Shown here: piece by piece, positions 51,569 through 61,001 of the stretch
Layout: the number at the start of each line of letters is the position of its first letter
Position numbering within the stretch: the stretch's first letter is position 1
DNA from: Myxococcales bacterium
GTDB taxonomy: Bacteria; Myxococcota_A; Polyangia; Nannocystales; Nannocystaceae
Direction of reading: 5' to 3'
NCBI GenBank assembly: GCA_014240065.1
Contig: JAAZXR010000002.1
Coordinates: forward strand, 1-64,000
Length of the DNA: 64,000 nucleotides
Notes under the pieces: model-generated
Databases searched by the model: none
Seen by the model: only the letters and a program-made list of their open reading frames with translations
What the model was told of the DNA's origin: nothing
Program-made: the position numbers and the translations under genes

Positions 51569-53635
51569 TCATCCTCGCGACCGCGCGTCAACCATCGCGA
51601 GGAACTCCACCTCACCGATGATCTGGATGGCGGCGCCTTTGTCGTTCAGGTCCTCCGCCTTCGCTTGCTTGCTGGACTTCGCGCCCCTCCCGGCGCCCAC
51701 GACGAGAAAATCGAGCGCGCCGTTGACGGTCCGGGCCGCGACCCCACCGACGGTCGCCACCTTGGCCTGCGCGCTCTTGCGGTCGCATTGTGTGAGCGTG
51801 CCCGTAAATAAGACGCTCTTGCCGGCGAGCGGATGCTCGGGATCGGTCGGCGCGGTGTCCGGGGGAGGTTCGTATGCGGTGACCTCGACATGGGCGCGGA
51901 GGTTGTCGATGGTCGCGGAGAGCCCGTCAAATCCGGAGCGCAGGGACTCTGCCACCAAGTCGCTCACTCCGCGCAGCTCGATCAAGGCCTCCCGAGACGC
52001 GGCGAGCACCGGCTCAAGTCGAAGGAATCGCTCCGCGAGCAGCTCCGCGTATTGTCGGCCGAGATGGTTGATCCCCAGGGCTTGTAAGAACGTGGGGAGG
52101 TCGAGCTTGACGCGCGCGGCGATGGCCTCGATCAGGTTGCGGGCGCTCTTGTCGCCGAGCCGTTCGAGGGTGCGAAGCTGCTCGTGCTTGAGCACGTAGA
52201 AGTCGGCGGGCTCGCGCAGCAGCCCTCGCTCCACGCACTGCTCGATCACCTTGGGACCGAACCCTTGGATATCGATCACCTTGGCGAAGTGCTCGAGGGA
52301 GCTGATCCGCGCCTGCTGGCATTGGGAGGGCAGCGCGCACATCAAAAACTCCGCCTCGCGTTCAGCCCGAACGATGACGTCCCCGCCGCACGCGGGACAC
52401 GAGGTGGGGATCGCGAAGGGATCGGCAGCGTCGAGGCGCTCGACGACGCGCTCCACCATGGGGATCACGCCCCCGCGCCGCGTCACCTCCACGGTGCAGT
52501 CGCGGGAGAGCTGAAGCTCGTGGAACCGGCTCAAGTTATGCAGGCTCGCCCGGCCGATGCTCGCGCCGCTGAGGGTGATGGGCGTGAGCAAGGCGACCGG
52601 CGTGATCGTCCCCGTACGACTCACAGACCACAAGACATCATCGAGCACGGTCTGGCCCGACTCGCCTTGAAATTTGTATGCGATGGCCCACTTCGGGTGG
52701 TGCCCCGTCTCGCCGAGCCGCGCCTGCTCTCGTCGGAGGCTCGCACGGTACACGACGCCATCGATCTCGTAGTCGAGGGAGGCCCGCCGCCGCCCAAAGT
52801 CTGCGAAGTTGGCCGGGAGCGCTTCGGCGGCGACAAACTCGACAGCGTGCCCTTCGTGCCGAAAGCCGAGCGCCGCGAGCCGCTCGAACTTGGCGCGCTC
52901 ATCGATCAGGGGCGGGCCGATGAGATCGTAGGCGAAGAAACTCAGGAGCTCACATCGTCCGGGATCGCCGTCTTTTTGTTTGAGGGTGCCGGCGGTGAGG
53001 TTCCGGGGGTTGGCGTACTCCGACGCGAACTGCTCGAAGGTCGACAAGCGCATGTACACCTCGCCGCGGACCTCCGTCGCCTCCCCCGCGTCGCCGATCT
53101 GATGGGGGATGTCTTGGATGCGCAAGATGTTCTTGGTGACGTCTTCGCCTACGCGACCATCGCCGCGCGTGGCGCCGACCGTGAGCTTGCCGTGGGTGTC
53201 GTAGCGCAGGCTGAGGGCGACGCCGTCCATCTTCGGCATGGCGAGGACCTCACCCTCGAACTCGGAGGACCACTTGTTGAGCGTGTCGTCGTCGTAGCAT
53301 TTCTCGAGGGAACGCATCGCCCGGTGATGCGTCACGGGGGCGCCGAAGCGAGCCGCGGGCGCCTCGGTGACGAGCCCTTCGGTGCGCGTGGGGGCTCCGC
53401 TTGGCGCGGGCGCTCCGAGGTCTTGGAGGACGGGCGCGTCGGGGTGGAGGCTCCGCAGGCGCTCCACGAGCAGGTCGTAGAGCGTGTCTGGCATCGAGGG
53501 CCGGTGGTCTCGCCAGTACTCACGGTTACCACGACGGACAAGCGTGACAAGCTCGTCCACGGAGAACGCGTCGAGGCCCCCCGCGATCGCGGTCGCGTCG
53601 AGACCCAAAAGCTCGATGTCCGTGAGACCTGCCAC
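51569..53635 (-). CDS. ligA: NAD-dependent DNA ligase
   Basis: LigA seals nicks during replication and repair. The 688-aa protein shows the normal domain order: Ia (DTLYDLLVERL near residue 50), adenylation with the AMP-accepting Lys135 in PKMDGVA, and the OB fold (KFQGESGQTVL). The zinc finger has CPAC and MCALPSQC near residues 420-445, the HhH region has LERLGDKSARN and LRGVSD, and a C-terminal BRCT domain (residues of about 605-685) follows. The start is GTG at 53635. The large lipoprotein gene upstream on the same strand ends 92 nt away. Confidence 0.96.
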   Translation of the reverse strand: MAGLTDIELLGLDATAIAGGLDAFSVDELVTLVRRGNREYWRDHRPSMPDTLYDLLVERLRSLHPDAPVLQDLGAPAPSGAPTRTEGLVTEAPAARFGAPVTHHRAMRSLEKCYDDDTLNKWSSEFEGEVLAMPKMDGVALSLRYDTHGKLTVGATRGDGRVGEDVTKNILRIQDIPHQIGDAGEATEVRGEVYMRLSTFEQFASEYANPRNLTAGTLKQKDGDPGRCELLSFFAYDLIGPPLIDERAKFERLAALGFRHEGHAVEFVAAEALPANFADFGRRRASLDYEIDGVVYRASLRREQARLGETGHHPKWAIAYKFQGESGQTVLDDVLWSVSRTGTITPVALLTPITLSGASIGRASLHNLSRFHELQLSRDCTVEVTRRGGVIPMVERVVERLDAADPFAIPTSCPACGGDVIVRAEREAEFLMCALPSQCQQARISSLEHFAKVIDIQGFGPKVIEQCVERGLLREPADFYVLKHEQLRTLERLGDKSARNLIEAIAARVKLDLPTFLQALGINHLGRQYAELLAERFLRLEPVLAASREALIELRGVSDLVAESLRSGFDGLSATIDNLRAHVEVTAYEPPPDTAPTDPEHPLAGKSVLFTGTLTQCDRKSAQAKVATVGGVAARTVNGALDFLVVGAGRGAKSSKQAKAEDLNDKGAAIQIIGEVEFLAMVDARSRG

Positions 53636-53727
53636 CTCCCGACCATGCGACGGAATGCCGACGTTGCCAAGGCAAATCAGCGGCTTCGGGCGCGGTCACG
53701 TGGGGCGTCTCAGGGCCTCTCCAGCGA

Positions 53728-55224
53728 TCAGAGCGGCGCGTTTTTGTTGGCGTTCAAGAACGCCTCCGCGTCCTTGACGGCGTCTGACTTCTCTCGGGTC
53801 TTCCGCATGGCGCTGGTGGAGATCTCGTTCTCGAATCGGGCCATCATCTGGAAGAAGGCGAGGCGACTTGAGGGCGCCGGCCCTTCGATGTTCTTCGGAT
53901 CATCCTCAGCGGGATTCGCGATATCGGGGCTGCACCGGTCGATGATGCACTCGTGCGCCTTCTTCAGGCGCTTGTCCCCCGAGGCGAGCGATTCTTTCAT
54001 GCCGCCGAGGAGGCTGAACTTCCCGTTGTAGCCGGCGACCAAGGCGTCGACCGCGGCTTCGCTCCCGCAGCGGGCGTATTCGCCGTCGTACTTGTCGGGC
54101 ACGATGCCTCCGTCAAAATCTGTGCCGGCGGTGGCGAGCATTTGGTAGTCATTGAACATGTGCCGGTAGATGTGGGACTTGAGGTAGGCGCGCTTGCGTT
54201 GGGAGTCCTTGGATTTCTTCGGGAACACGAAGACGAACTCGTTGTAGCCCATGCCGAGGTCGTCTCTGTAGACGCCGAAGCCCATGTCCTCGTCGATCTT
54301 GACCTTGCTCGCCTTGGCCGGGATGCGCTCGGAGCCTTCGATGAGCCAGAGGGCGTGCGTGTCGTTGCGAAATTCCTCTTGATCGCGCAGCTCCGTGAGG
54401 TTCGTGAGGAGCTTCATGAGGCCCTCTTCTTTGTCGACGGCGTCGCCCCAAGGGGACAACTCAGGGTCGTGCGCGCTCGCGAAGGCGATGGGCTCTGGCT
54501 CGGCGCGCCCAAGATCTTTCCGGATGCTCTTGAGCACGGGGCGAAATGGCTGATCAGACGCGACCTCGCGGCGGGCCATCATCTTCACGCCCATCCACTT
54601 GTTCCAGATGGCCTCCGACTGCCCTTTGTACTCCTTGGAGAGCGCGACGACGCCCGGCTTGACGTCCGCGGGGAGCTTCTCCATCAGGGCGTCCGTCTCG
54701 GAGTTGGAGAAGAACTCGAGCAGCTTGAGGTCGGCGTAGATCGCGAGAACTTGGTCGCGGGTTTTCTCGTCAAAGCTGAGCTTGAGCTTGTTGATGTGCT
54801 CTGCGTAGTCCTTCCGGGCGTTCTTCCGGAAGACCCAGGCGTCTGCCTCGGCGGTGGCGAGGACGATGGCGCGCGCGCGCGCGTCTTTTTTCCCGCGTTG
54901 GAGCTCGAAGGGGAGGCGTATCTGCGCGAGGACCCCGGCGGTGAGCTGATAAGGTCGCTTTGGATCGGCCACGATCATCTCGGCGTCGAGTACATCGGGC
55001 AGCGTCGTGCCTGAGTACAGCGCCTCGAGCACCGGGCGCAGGCTCTCACGCATGGGATCTGCCGGGACGGCCTTGACCTCTGCCGATGAATCGGCTTTTT
55101 GTTTGTCGCCGTACTGGTAGGCGAGCTGACGGGCGAGCTTTTCTTGGCGGCTCTCGCAGCCGAGTGAGGAGATGGATGCGATGGTGATCAGGGCGAGCCC
55201 AAGTCGTGAAAAATGTCGTTTCAT
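53728..55224 (-). CDS. Large uncharacterised lipoprotein
   Basis: This 498-aa predicted lipoprotein has the signal MKRHFSRLGLALITIA ending in SSLGC near residue 23. The mature part is charged and largely helical (for example KSKDSQRKRAYLKSHIYRHM), with many Lys/Glu pairs and a CIIDRCSPD segment near the C-terminus. No family or catalytic motif is recognised. ATG at 55224 is chosen for the signal peptide; the frame is open 41 codons further upstream. Codon use and composition look native. Confidence 0.75.
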   Translation of the reverse strand: MKRHFSRLGLALITIASISSLGCESRQEKLARQLAYQYGDKQKADSSAEVKAVPADPMRESLRPVLEALYSGTTLPDVLDAEMIVADPKRPYQLTAGVLAQIRLPFELQRGKKDARARAIVLATAEADAWVFRKNARKDYAEHINKLKLSFDEKTRDQVLAIYADLKLLEFFSNSETDALMEKLPADVKPGVVALSKEYKGQSEAIWNKWMGVKMMARREVASDQPFRPVLKSIRKDLGRAEPEPIAFASAHDPELSPWGDAVDKEEGLMKLLTNLTELRDQEEFRNDTHALWLIEGSERIPAKASKVKIDEDMGFGVYRDDLGMGYNEFVFVFPKKSKDSQRKRAYLKSHIYRHMFNDYQMLATAGTDFDGGIVPDKYDGEYARCGSEAAVDALVAGYNGKFSLLGGMKESLASGDKRLKKAHECIIDRCSPDIANPAEDDPKNIEGPAPSSRLAFFQMMARFENEISTSAMRKTREKSDAVKDAEAFLNANKNAPL

Positions 55225-55538
55225 CGGAGACAATCGCGGCCCGCGGACCGTGCGAAACCTCAGGTGCCATGCGGCCGAGGAGGGTTGGTTCCCGTGCCGC
55301 ACAATGCGCCAAGCGGGAGAGTGCGACGGTAGGCGCCGGTCCCACATCTGTCAATGCGACGCCACCTCGGGGGCGAGGCCCTTGAGATTGCAACGGCGGG
55401 CGCCTCGCCGTTTTCTCCGCCAATCACCCCCAAACTGCCGTGTGCGTCAACGCGCGCGCCCGCGGCCACTCGAACCGTTGCGTGGCCGCCCGCGACGAAT
55501 CATGATAAGGATAACCGTGAACCCCGCGAGCAGCCGTC
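55225..55538. other. Intergenic region between lipoprotein and HesB-type gene
   Basis: These 314 bp separate divergent genes. No ORF with protein-like composition and no tRNA is seen. The right half contains the competing hairpins listed at 55365-55414. Promoters for both neighbours are presumably here. Confidence 0.5.
55365..55414 (+). promoter_or_regulatory. Competing hairpins in the HesB/IscA leader
   Basis: AACGGCG (55392-55398) pairs with CGCCGTT (55406-55412) around a 7-nt loop and runs into TTTT, a short intrinsic-terminator shape. Its 3' half also lies in GCCTCGCC (55402-55409), which can instead pair with GGCGAGGC (55372-55379). That arm can itself pair with CCTCG (55365-55369). Such mutually exclusive stems are the layout of an attenuator, but GC-rich DNA yields them by chance too. 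Confidence 0.35.
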
Positions 55539-55933
<395 letters not shown>

Positions 55934-55937
<4 letters not shown>

Positions 55938-57226
55938 TCGGTGGACATGGCGTCTGTCTCGCGCGGGATTTTTCGGGCGAAGTAGAGCGCGCTGAGGAGG
56001 AATCCAACGATGCCGGCGATGGCGGTGGCGACGGCGGCGTCTTGATAGAAGTCGAGCCAAGATCGCTCGCCGGCGAAGAAGTTCTTGTAGAGGAGAATAC
56101 CGACGGAGCCGAGATATCCCATCGCGTCGGTCACGTAGATCATGAACACCGACGTCGCGACCACTTGGGTGGCGGCGATGATGCGATCGAAGAGGACGCA
56201 GCCGTAGGGGACGTAGGCGAGGTACAGGCCCCCGCCCACGCAGCTCATCCACGCGAGACCAGAGATCGCGCCGCGCTGCCACGCCAGCGTAGATCCGAGC
56301 AGCAAGAGCATGCCGGCGAGCATGACGCCGTGGATCAAAAACACCGCGCGGCGGTTGCCGCGGATGGCGTAGATCGCGGCCAAGACCACGAGCACCGCGA
56401 ACGCAGAGATGGTCTCCGTTTGCGCGAACGCGGACGCCTCTCGGATGCCCAACTCATCGAAGAGCTGCCGCTGGAAGTTGTCGCGAAAGTCACGGAAGGC
56501 CGTCAGAAATACGTAGAGCGCCGTCAGGGGGATGAGCCCCGGCGCGAACGACCGAAAGAAGCTCCGCCGCGCGTCGGCGTCCATCGGGGCCCTGCGCGTG
56601 CGCGATCGAATATCAGCCTCGCTCGGGGCGGGCAGCGCCGAGAGCAACCACACGCAGAGCGCAAAGAGCGGGAGGAACAACAGCCCGGTGGTCGCCGGCA
56701 TCCACGCCTCCGACACCCCCGCGTCGTCGGTGAGCGCACGACCGACGGTCTTCACGACGCCGCTGGCGACGATATAGGAGGTGCTCAGGCCCGCGCCGAG
56801 GAGCTCCGAGCTTCGACGCCCTTCGAGATGGGCGAACACCAAGCCCCACACCATGCCGAGCGGCAAGCCGTTGCAGAACATCGCCGCGGGCTTGAGTGAA
56901 TCTGGAGCGAGCGCGAAGCCGACGAGCGCGAGCTCTGCGAGCCCGACCAACGCGAGCAGCGACGCCGCCCGGTGACGCGCGGACACCTCGGGCACGATCT
57001 TGATGCCGATGAGCTTGCTCAGCGCGTAGCCGAGCACCTGAGAGATCACCAAGATGATCTTGAGGTTCACACCCCAAAGCTCACCCTCGTAGTCGCCGGC
57101 GGCGAAGGGCTTGCGCACGGCGTACATGCAAAAGTAGGCGCCGAACGCCGCTGGGATCGCGTAGGAGGCCAACGCGACCGGCCCGCTGCGTCGGAGCCAC
57201 GAGGTGACATGTGCGCGCAAGCTCAC
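55934..57226 (-). CDS. MFS-type membrane protein, DUF5690-like
   Basis: This 430-aa protein has about twelve hydrophobic segments in two halves separated by a charged loop (DIRSRTRRAPMDADARRSFF near residue 215). The N-terminal AYFCMYAVRKPFAAGDYEG is typical of MFS sugar-phosphate-like transporters and of the DUF5690 family. Transported substrate is unknown. The start is GTG at 57226, four nt after the sialidase-like gene, so the pair is cotranscribed. This placement could mean uptake of something released or sensed by the partner. Confidence 0.75.
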
Positions 57227-57230
57227 GGGC

Positions 57231-58748
57231 TCAGCCTACGCTATCTGATTGGGGAGACAAGCCTCCCGCCCGCGATGCCGCACGCAGCGCGCGGGTCTCG
57301 ATGCGGACGCCTTCAAGTGAAGTGTGCGGGCTGTCGGCGTTGGTCCAGATCCAGCGCACCTGCCCCGCGTGCTCGTGGGCGCGGGGGAAGCCCCAGTCGC
57401 GGCCGATTCCGATCTCGTGCACGTGGATCGGCGGACCCATCTCCCCCGTAGGAGAGACGAGGCGGCTGAGCAGTCGCCCTCGCCCGGGCCGGTCTGCGTC
57501 GCGTTCGATCCACGTCACGACGAGGTCTCCTCCTTCGAGGGCGATGAGGTCCACCCTCCCGACAGGGTCGTTGAGATCTACGCGCCGCGCCTGCTCGAAG
57601 GCGGGCGCCCCGGCGTCGCTGCGGGCGATGGAGACGCGGGGCTCGCCGTTCGCCGCCGAAAACCACGCCACGAAGAGGTGGTCGCGGCTGCGCGTGAGGG
57701 CCGGACCATTCACCGGGCATCCGGGCATCACCCACCCGTCGCGGTGGACATCGAGAGACGCGGTGATGGCCAAGGGCGAACTCTCGCTCCCTGCGGGGCC
57801 AAGCGCCGCGCGCATCGACACCGCGCGGATATCCCGTCGCTCATCGGTGTCGCGATCGCGGTAGACGACCCATGGTCCCTTCGAGCCCATCGCCCCGTCG
57901 AGCTTGCAGCACTCGCAGGTGCGGTGATCGACGACGGTAGAAGTCCCTCGTGGGCGCCCTTGCTCGTCGATCCGGAGCGCGCGCAGCGTCATGTCGCCGT
58001 CGCCGTGAGCCCCGTGCGCAGCCGCTTTTGAGGGCCCGGAGCGCTCGTCGGCTGGCGGGCGCGAATCGGCGTCGCGGGGCGGCATCTGTCGCCCGTCGAG
58101 CCACAGGAGGGTCGCGCCCTGCGCGTCGCCGACGATGTCGACAAAGCCGGTCTCTGGTCCTTGGGCGACGTCGTCAGGGATCCACTCCCCGATCGGTCGG
58201 AGGTCTCGATCGAAGCGCGCCACCACGAGCCCGTAATCACGCCCACCTTCGCGACGATGTTGAGGATAGGCGAGGACCCACTGGCCGGAGGGCAGCCGGT
58301 GTGCGGCCGGGACGTCGGCCCAGTTGGTGAGGATGCGCGGGTCTGTCACCATCGGTCGGGGCGAGCTCCATCCGCGCTCCGAATGCTGAGAGAGCATGAC
58401 TGTGACGCTAGCGTCTGCGGCCGACTCTTCGAGCCAGGTGAGCGTTGGCGCGCCGGCGCCGGTGGCGAAGCGAGGACCGAGGGCGGCGGCGGACGACGGC
58501 AGCTCGAGCGGCGTGAGCGTCGGCGTAATGATCCGCGCCGCGGCGTCAGGGGGTGGCGCGCGTGTCGTCGGTGCGGGCGCAGCCGCGGCCTCACGCGCGG
58601 CGAGGCCTTCGACCTCGCGGTTGGGGGTCTTTGAGCACGCGCCGAGACAAAGCCCCAAGACTGGCGGGGCGACCCGCAACCACGCGGCGGTCAGTCGAGC
58701 GCGACGCTCGGTCAAGACTTGCGCGCGCGCGACGGTGGGCCGGCGCAT
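57231..58748 (-). CDS. Sialidase-fold (beta-propeller) lipoprotein
   Basis: This 505-aa predicted lipoprotein has a lipobox LGAC near residue 38, a Pro/Ala-rich linker, and then a repetitive beta-rich domain consistent with a six-bladed propeller. Its central motif HRTCECCKLDGAMGSKGPW and YRDRDTDERRDIRAV recurs in bacterial sialidase-like exported proteins. Clear Asp-box repeats or the sialidase arginine triad are not evident to me, so catalytic activity is uncertain. Start 58748 leaves 11 nt after yccF; an ATG at 58793 would overlap yccF by 34 nt. The DUF5690-like transporter follows after 4 nt. Confidence 0.72.
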   Translation of the reverse strand: MRRPTVARAQVLTERRARLTAAWLRVAPPVLGLCLGACSKTPNREVEGLAAREAAAAPAPTTRAPPPDAAARIITPTLTPLELPSSAAALGPRFATGAGAPTLTWLEESAADASVTVMLSQHSERGWSSPRPMVTDPRILTNWADVPAAHRLPSGQWVLAYPQHRREGGRDYGLVVARFDRDLRPIGEWIPDDVAQGPETGFVDIVGDAQGATLLWLDGRQMPPRDADSRPPADERSGPSKAAAHGAHGDGDMTLRALRIDEQGRPRGTSTVVDHRTCECCKLDGAMGSKGPWVVYRDRDTDERRDIRAVSMRAALGPAGSESSPLAITASLDVHRDGWVMPGCPVNGPALTRSRDHLFVAWFSAANGEPRVSIARSDAGAPAFEQARRVDLNDPVGRVDLIALEGGDLVVTWIERDADRPGRGRLLSRLVSPTGEMGPPIHVHEIGIGRDWGFPRAHEHAGQVRWIWTNADSPHTSLEGVRIETRALRAASRAGGLSPQSDSVG

Positions 58749-58759
58749 CGCGCCCGATC

Positions 58760-59134
58760 TTACGAATCTCGAAAAGCTCTTCCGAACGGCCATAGGGCGA
58801 GGGAAGCGAGCTTAACATGTTGCACCGCGAACGGGATTCCGATGATCGTGATGGCGCAGAGCAAGGCGAACACCAGGTGCGTACAAGCGATCTCGATGCC
58901 CACGCACACCAACCAGATCGCGTTGATGACGATGGTGAACGGTCCCAGGCTGCGTTCAAAGGGCTCGAGGGTCCGACCGAAGGGAGCGAAGCTCAAGGCG
59001 GCGAGCTTGAAGCTTTGAAGTCCGAGGGGGATTCCGATGATCGTGATGCAAAGGCAGAGCCCGACCAGCGCGTAGGCGAGGCTGACAATGATGCCGCCGG
59101 TGACGAGCCACAGCAGGTTCCCGAGGAAGGACAT
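58760..59134 (-). CDS. yccF: YccF-domain inner-membrane protein
   Basis: This 124-aa protein is two tandem YccF repeats. Each repeat has a hydrophobic pair and the signature CITIIGIPLGLQSFKLAALS (first) and AITIIGIPFAVQHVKLASLA (second), followed by PFGR. The function of YccF proteins is not established. ATG at 59134 fits the family N-terminus MSFLGNLLW and has an AAGGA-like site upstream. It is divergent from the BtuF-like gene. Confidence 0.92.
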   Translation of the reverse strand: MSFLGNLLWLVTGGIIVSLAYALVGLCLCITIIGIPLGLQSFKLAALSFAPFGRTLEPFERSLGPFTIVINAIWLVCVGIEIACTHLVFALLCAITIIGIPFAVQHVKLASLALWPFGRAFRDS

Positions 59135-59283
59135 GTCCTTGTATACCCCCCGGCGGGGCGCGGCATTCCGGCGCTCGCACCGCGAGAGCGGAGTTCGCGC
59201 CTTTCTCGTCGCGGTGACTCGAGGGGCCGAAAAAACGGTGGGTTCGGGGGAGGAGGATGGCGGTACCCTCCACAATTCTAACG

Positions 59284-60210
59284 ATGGACAGACCTCAAGG
59301 ACATCGGTCATCGCGGGCCCTGGCCGTGACGTTGTGCGTCATCGTCGCGTTCGTCGCGTTCGTCGTGGTCGCGTGCTCCGCGAAGACATCGCCGAGCGAG
59401 GCGCAGCCGTCAACGCCTCGGCTGGTGAGCCTCTCCCCCGGGGTCACCGCGACGATCGTCGCCTTGGGCGGCGCGCCCGCCCTGGTGGCGGTGAGCGACT
59501 ATTGCGTGCTGCCAGACGGGTTCGCGAAGGTCCCCCGCGTCGGCACGGCGCTCACGGTGAATTTTGAGCAGCTCGCCTCGTTGAAGCGAGGGGGTGCGCT
59601 GACGGTGGTCGGCCCGAAGATGCAGCTGCAGTGGTCCGACTCGCTCAAGAAGCTCGCTTCGGTTCGGGTGCTCCCGTGGAGCGCGCCCGGAGAGCTCGCC
59701 GCGAGCACCCGCGTCCTGGGGTCACTGCTCGACGAGCGCGCCGCGGCGGAGACGCTCGCCAAGCAGCTTGAGACCGCGCTGCCGGAGGTCGCGCCCGCTG
59801 ACGGTGCTCGCGTCGCGCTGCTCCTCGACGCTGGAGAGGCGTTCGATGGGACGTTTTGGTTCGTGAAACCCAACTCGATCCACGGCGCGGCGTTGCATGG
59901 CGCCGGGTACCGGAACGCGTTCCCGGACGCTGTGACCGGCCCGCCGCAAGTGAGCGCTGAGCAGCTGATCGCGGCCGACCCAGACGTCATCCTCCTCGTG
60001 GCGAATCGACCGCTTGGCGAACGAAGGCGGCGACGCGTCCTCGATCGCATCGAGGCGCTCACGCCGCTCAAGGCCGCGCGCGCGGGCGCTATCGGTGTCC
60101 TCGGATACGAAGGAGCGCTCGTAGAGGGACCCGGCGTAGTGTCGTTCGCGCGCCGCCTCCAACGATCCCTGGATGAGCTCGGGGCGGGGGCCGACAGGGA
60201 GCGCAAATGA
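59284..60210 (+). CDS. ABC transporter substrate-binding lipoprotein (BtuF/FhuD-like)
   Basis: This 308-aa protein binds a cobalamin- or siderophore-type ligand outside the inner membrane. The signal ends in VVVAC (Cys31). The class III binding-protein core starts RLVSLSPGVTATIVALG and has VPRVGTALTVNFEQL, a long rigid helix around residues 160-180, and LIAADPDVILLVA. ATG at 59284 is taken; an in-frame start at 59257 adds nine residues. It is the first gene of a three-gene importer and overlaps the ATPase gene by 4 nt (ATGA). No cobalamin riboswitch or B12 box is recognised upstream. Confidence 0.88.
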   Translation: MDRPQGHRSSRALAVTLCVIVAFVAFVVVACSAKTSPSEAQPSTPRLVSLSPGVTATIVALGGAPALVAVSDYCVLPDGFAKVPRVGTALTVNFEQLASLKRGGALTVVGPKMQLQWSDSLKKLASVRVLPWSAPGELAASTRVLGSLLDERAAAETLAKQLETALPEVAPADGARVALLLDAGEAFDGTFWFVKPNSIHGAALHGAGYRNAFPDAVTGPPQVSAEQLIAADPDVILLVANRPLGERRRRRVLDRIEALTPLKAARAGAIGVLGYEGALVEGPGVVSFARRLQRSLDELGAGADRERK

Positions 60211-61001
60211 CCGAACCAATCATCCTCACCGACCTTGAGCTCGCGGGCCGCGAGCGAGCGCGCGTGCGTGTCGCGGGGCTCCGGCTGGAATCGTCTCGGT
60301 TGATCGCGTTGGTGGGTCCGAACGGGAGCGGCAAGACCTCGCTGCTCCGCTCCATTCTCGGCCTCGAGTCTAAACTATCGGGAGCGATCACCTGCGGAGG
60401 AGTGGACCTGCTGAAGGTGTCACCGAAGCGGCGGGCGGCGAGCGTGGGTTGGCTCCCACAGCACGAGCCGCGCGGCGAAGGGCTCAGCGTCGTTGAGTTC
60501 CTCCACGGGGCGTGTTTTCGTTACGGCGCTTCGCGAGAGGAGATCGACCGCCGCGTCCTCGAGCGTCTCGGGGCGATGGCGCTTGGGCACTTGGCCTACG
60601 CCAGCCTCACGCAGCTCTCGGGCGGTGAATTGCAGCGTCTCGGCTTGGCGGCGCTCACGCTCCAAAACGCCGCTTGGTGGCTCTGCGACGAGCCCGCCAA
60701 CCACCTTGATCCGAAGCAACAGCTGTTGACGTATCGCGCGCTCGGGGCGGCCTGGAGCGAGGGGCAAGCGCTCGTCTGCGTGACCCATGACGTGAACCTG
60801 CTGTGGCACTCGGTCCAGGAGGAGCGCTGGGACGAGGTGCGAATTGTGGGCATGGATCGCGGAGAGGTCGTCGTAGACGAGTCGCTGCTGTCGCCGCGGC
60901 TGGCAGAGGGGCTGAGCGAGATCTACCGACTCCGCGTGCGCCTCGCGAGAGAGGCCGACGCGCCTCGGTTCGCGATGACGTTGCCAAGGGGGCGCGGGTG
61001 A
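60207..61001 (+). CDS. ABC transporter ATP-binding protein (BtuD/FepC-like)
   Basis: This 264-aa ATPase has Walker A GPNGSGKTS at residues 37-45, Q-loop LPQHEPRG, signature QLSGGELQR near residue 140, Walker B WWLCDEPANHLD and the switch histidine VTHDVN. It powers the adjoining FecCD-type permease. It overlaps the binding-protein gene by 4 nt and the permease start by 4 nt (GTGA). The usual gene order for such importers places the permease before the ATPase; here the ATPase is in the middle. Confidence 0.9.
   Translation: MTEPIILTDLELAGRERARVRVAGLRLESSRLIALVGPNGSGKTSLLRSILGLESKLSGAITCGGVDLLKVSPKRRAASVGWLPQHEPRGEGLSVVEFLHGACFRYGASREEIDRRVLERLGAMALGHLAYASLTQLSGGELQRLGLAALTLQNAAWWLCDEPANHLDPKQQLLTYRALGAAWSEGQALVCVTHDVNLLWHSVQEERWDEVRIVGMDRGEVVVDESLLSPRLAEGLSEIYRLRVRLAREADAPRFAMTLPRGRG

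Noticed and set aside
52184-54031. A 615-codon plus-strand open frame
   Set aside because: Antisense to ligA, no recognisable domain, and it crosses into the next gene.
59135-59283. Cobalamin riboswitch before the BtuF-like gene
   Set aside because: I find no B12-box-like sequence, and only about 150 nt are available between divergent starts.
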